Shown: one piece after another, positions 5,234 through 5,842 of the stretch | Numbering within the stretch: position 1 is the first letter of the stretch | Layout of the letters: each line of letters opens with the position of its first letter | NCBI GenBank assembly: GCA_964465665.1 | Contig: CAYXKM010000142.1 | Coordinates: 1 to 5,842, forward strand | DNA: 5,842 nt | Reading direction: 5' to 3' | DNA from: JAKEGN01 sp964465665 | GTDB taxonomy: Bacteria; Pseudomonadota; Gammaproteobacteria; Steroidobacterales; Woeseiaceae | The notes under the pieces: model-generated | The model's input: only the letters and a program-made list of their open reading frames with translations | Told to the model about the DNA's origin: nothing | The model's database searches: none | Made by a program: the position numbers and the translations under genes

Positions 5234-5842
5234 CTCGCCGCCGACGTTGCCGGCGGGTGTTGACGATACCGTGTCGATGCTTGCCAGCGGCGAGTATGTC
5301 TCGGATCGACAACTGGCGACCGTGGTTTTCCTCGCACTGCTTCTGAAGCGTCCGTTGCTGGTCGAAGGCGAGGCAGGAGTCGGCAAAACGGAACTGGCCA
5401 AAGTATTGGCAGGAGCGCTGAACCGGGACCTGATTCGACTTCAGTGTTACGAGGGGCTCGATCTCGCGAACGCCGCCTACGAATGGAACTATCCGCGACA
5501 GATGGTGGCAATCCGCATCGCTGAAGCGCAAGGCAAGTCATCCGGCATCGGCAATTCCCTGTATACGGAAGAAAACCTCATCGAGAGGCCGCTGCTTGCA
5601 GCATTGCGGCCTCGTCCGTCCGGACCCCCGGTATTGCTGATCGACGAAATCGACCGTGCCGACGAGCCTTTCGAGGCGTTTCTGCTGGAATTGCTTTCCG
5701 ACTACCAGCTGAGCATTCCGGAACTCGGCACGATTCGGGCGGAGCGACCACCCATCGTCGTGATCACCTCAAACCGGACACGGGAAATTCACGATGCCTT
5801 GCGCCGCCGGTGCCTGTATCACTGGATCGACTACCCGGGGCC
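5226..5842 (+). CDS. coxD: CoxD, MoxR-type AAA+ ATPase, 3' truncated by window end
   Basis: An open frame of 205 residues runs off the right edge. From GTG 5226 it begins MPDSPPTLPAGVDDTVSMLA; ATG 5277 is a later alternative that would remove 17 residues. Visible AAA+ motifs are Walker A GEAGVGKT (48-55), Walker B VLLIDEIDRAD (136-146) with the catalytic Glu141, and sensor-1 ITSN at 180-183, followed by ALRRRCLYHWIDYP (191-204), the arginine-finger region highly typical of CoxD/MoxR. CoxD is known to be a membrane-associated ATPase needed to insert sulphur and copper into the Mo centre of CO dehydrogenase, acting with the VWA protein CoxE. The GTG overlaps the coxM stop by 8 bases, which suggests coupled translation, and no strong ribosome binding site is seen. 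The missing C-terminus and any coxE lie outside the window. Related MoxR proteins exist in other clusters, but the coxGSM context favours CoxD. Confidence 0.9.
   Translation, partial: MPDSPPTLPAGVDDTVSMLASGEYVSDRQLATVVFLALLLKRPLLVEGEAGVGKTELAKVLAGALNRDLIRLQCYEGLDLANAAYEWNYPRQMVAIRIAEAQGKSSGIGNSLYTEENLIERPLLAALRPRPSGPPVLLIDEIDRADEPFEAFLLELLSDYQLSIPELGTIRAERPPIVVITSNRTREIHDALRRRCLYHWIDYPG

Overview
The window looks like part of a GC-rich proteobacterial chromosome, and a gammaproteobacterium is my best guess. This rests on gene families and codon use only; nothing here fixes the taxon. Genes are tightly packed, with no mobile elements, RNA genes or CRISPR. Start codons are often TTG or GTG.

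Left part (1-2883, + strand): the C-terminal end of a class III omega-aminotransferase of the beta-alanine:pyruvate type is followed after 38 bases by a complete mmsA, a CoA-acylating (methyl)malonate-semialdehyde dehydrogenase. Together they would turn beta-alanine or a similar omega-amino acid into a semialdehyde and then acetyl-CoA or propionyl-CoA. A GC-rich hairpin follows mmsA. Next comes a short MetF-like protein of the methylenetetrahydrofolate reductase family, whose true start is probably downstream of the hairpin.

Middle (2892-3382): a complete thioredoxin with WCGPC lies on the - strand. It converges on the metF-like gene with only 8 bases between the stop codons. A 143-base divergent region separates it from the next operon and holds the likely promoters and a 12-base palindrome.

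Right part (3383-5842, + strand): a carbon monoxide dehydrogenase (CODH)-type molybdenum hydroxylase gene cluster in the order coxG - coxS - coxM - coxD, with coxD cut by the window end. CoxG is a SRPBCC-domain protein with a C-terminal membrane anchor. CoxS carries two [2Fe-2S] clusters and CoxM binds FAD. CoxD is a MoxR-type AAA+ ATPase known from maturation of the CODH active site. The genes are spaced by 6 and 12 bases and then overlap by 8, so they are almost certainly one operon.

The catalytic large subunit CoxL is not between coxM and coxD, where the classic aerobic CODH operon has it. It must lie downstream or elsewhere. Without it, the window cannot tell a true CO dehydrogenase from a related form II enzyme or other xanthine-oxidase-family hydroxylase. 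I found no clearly undescribed system. The most interesting points are the gene order without coxL, the coupling to beta-alanine/semialdehyde and folate C1 genes, and the divergent control region.
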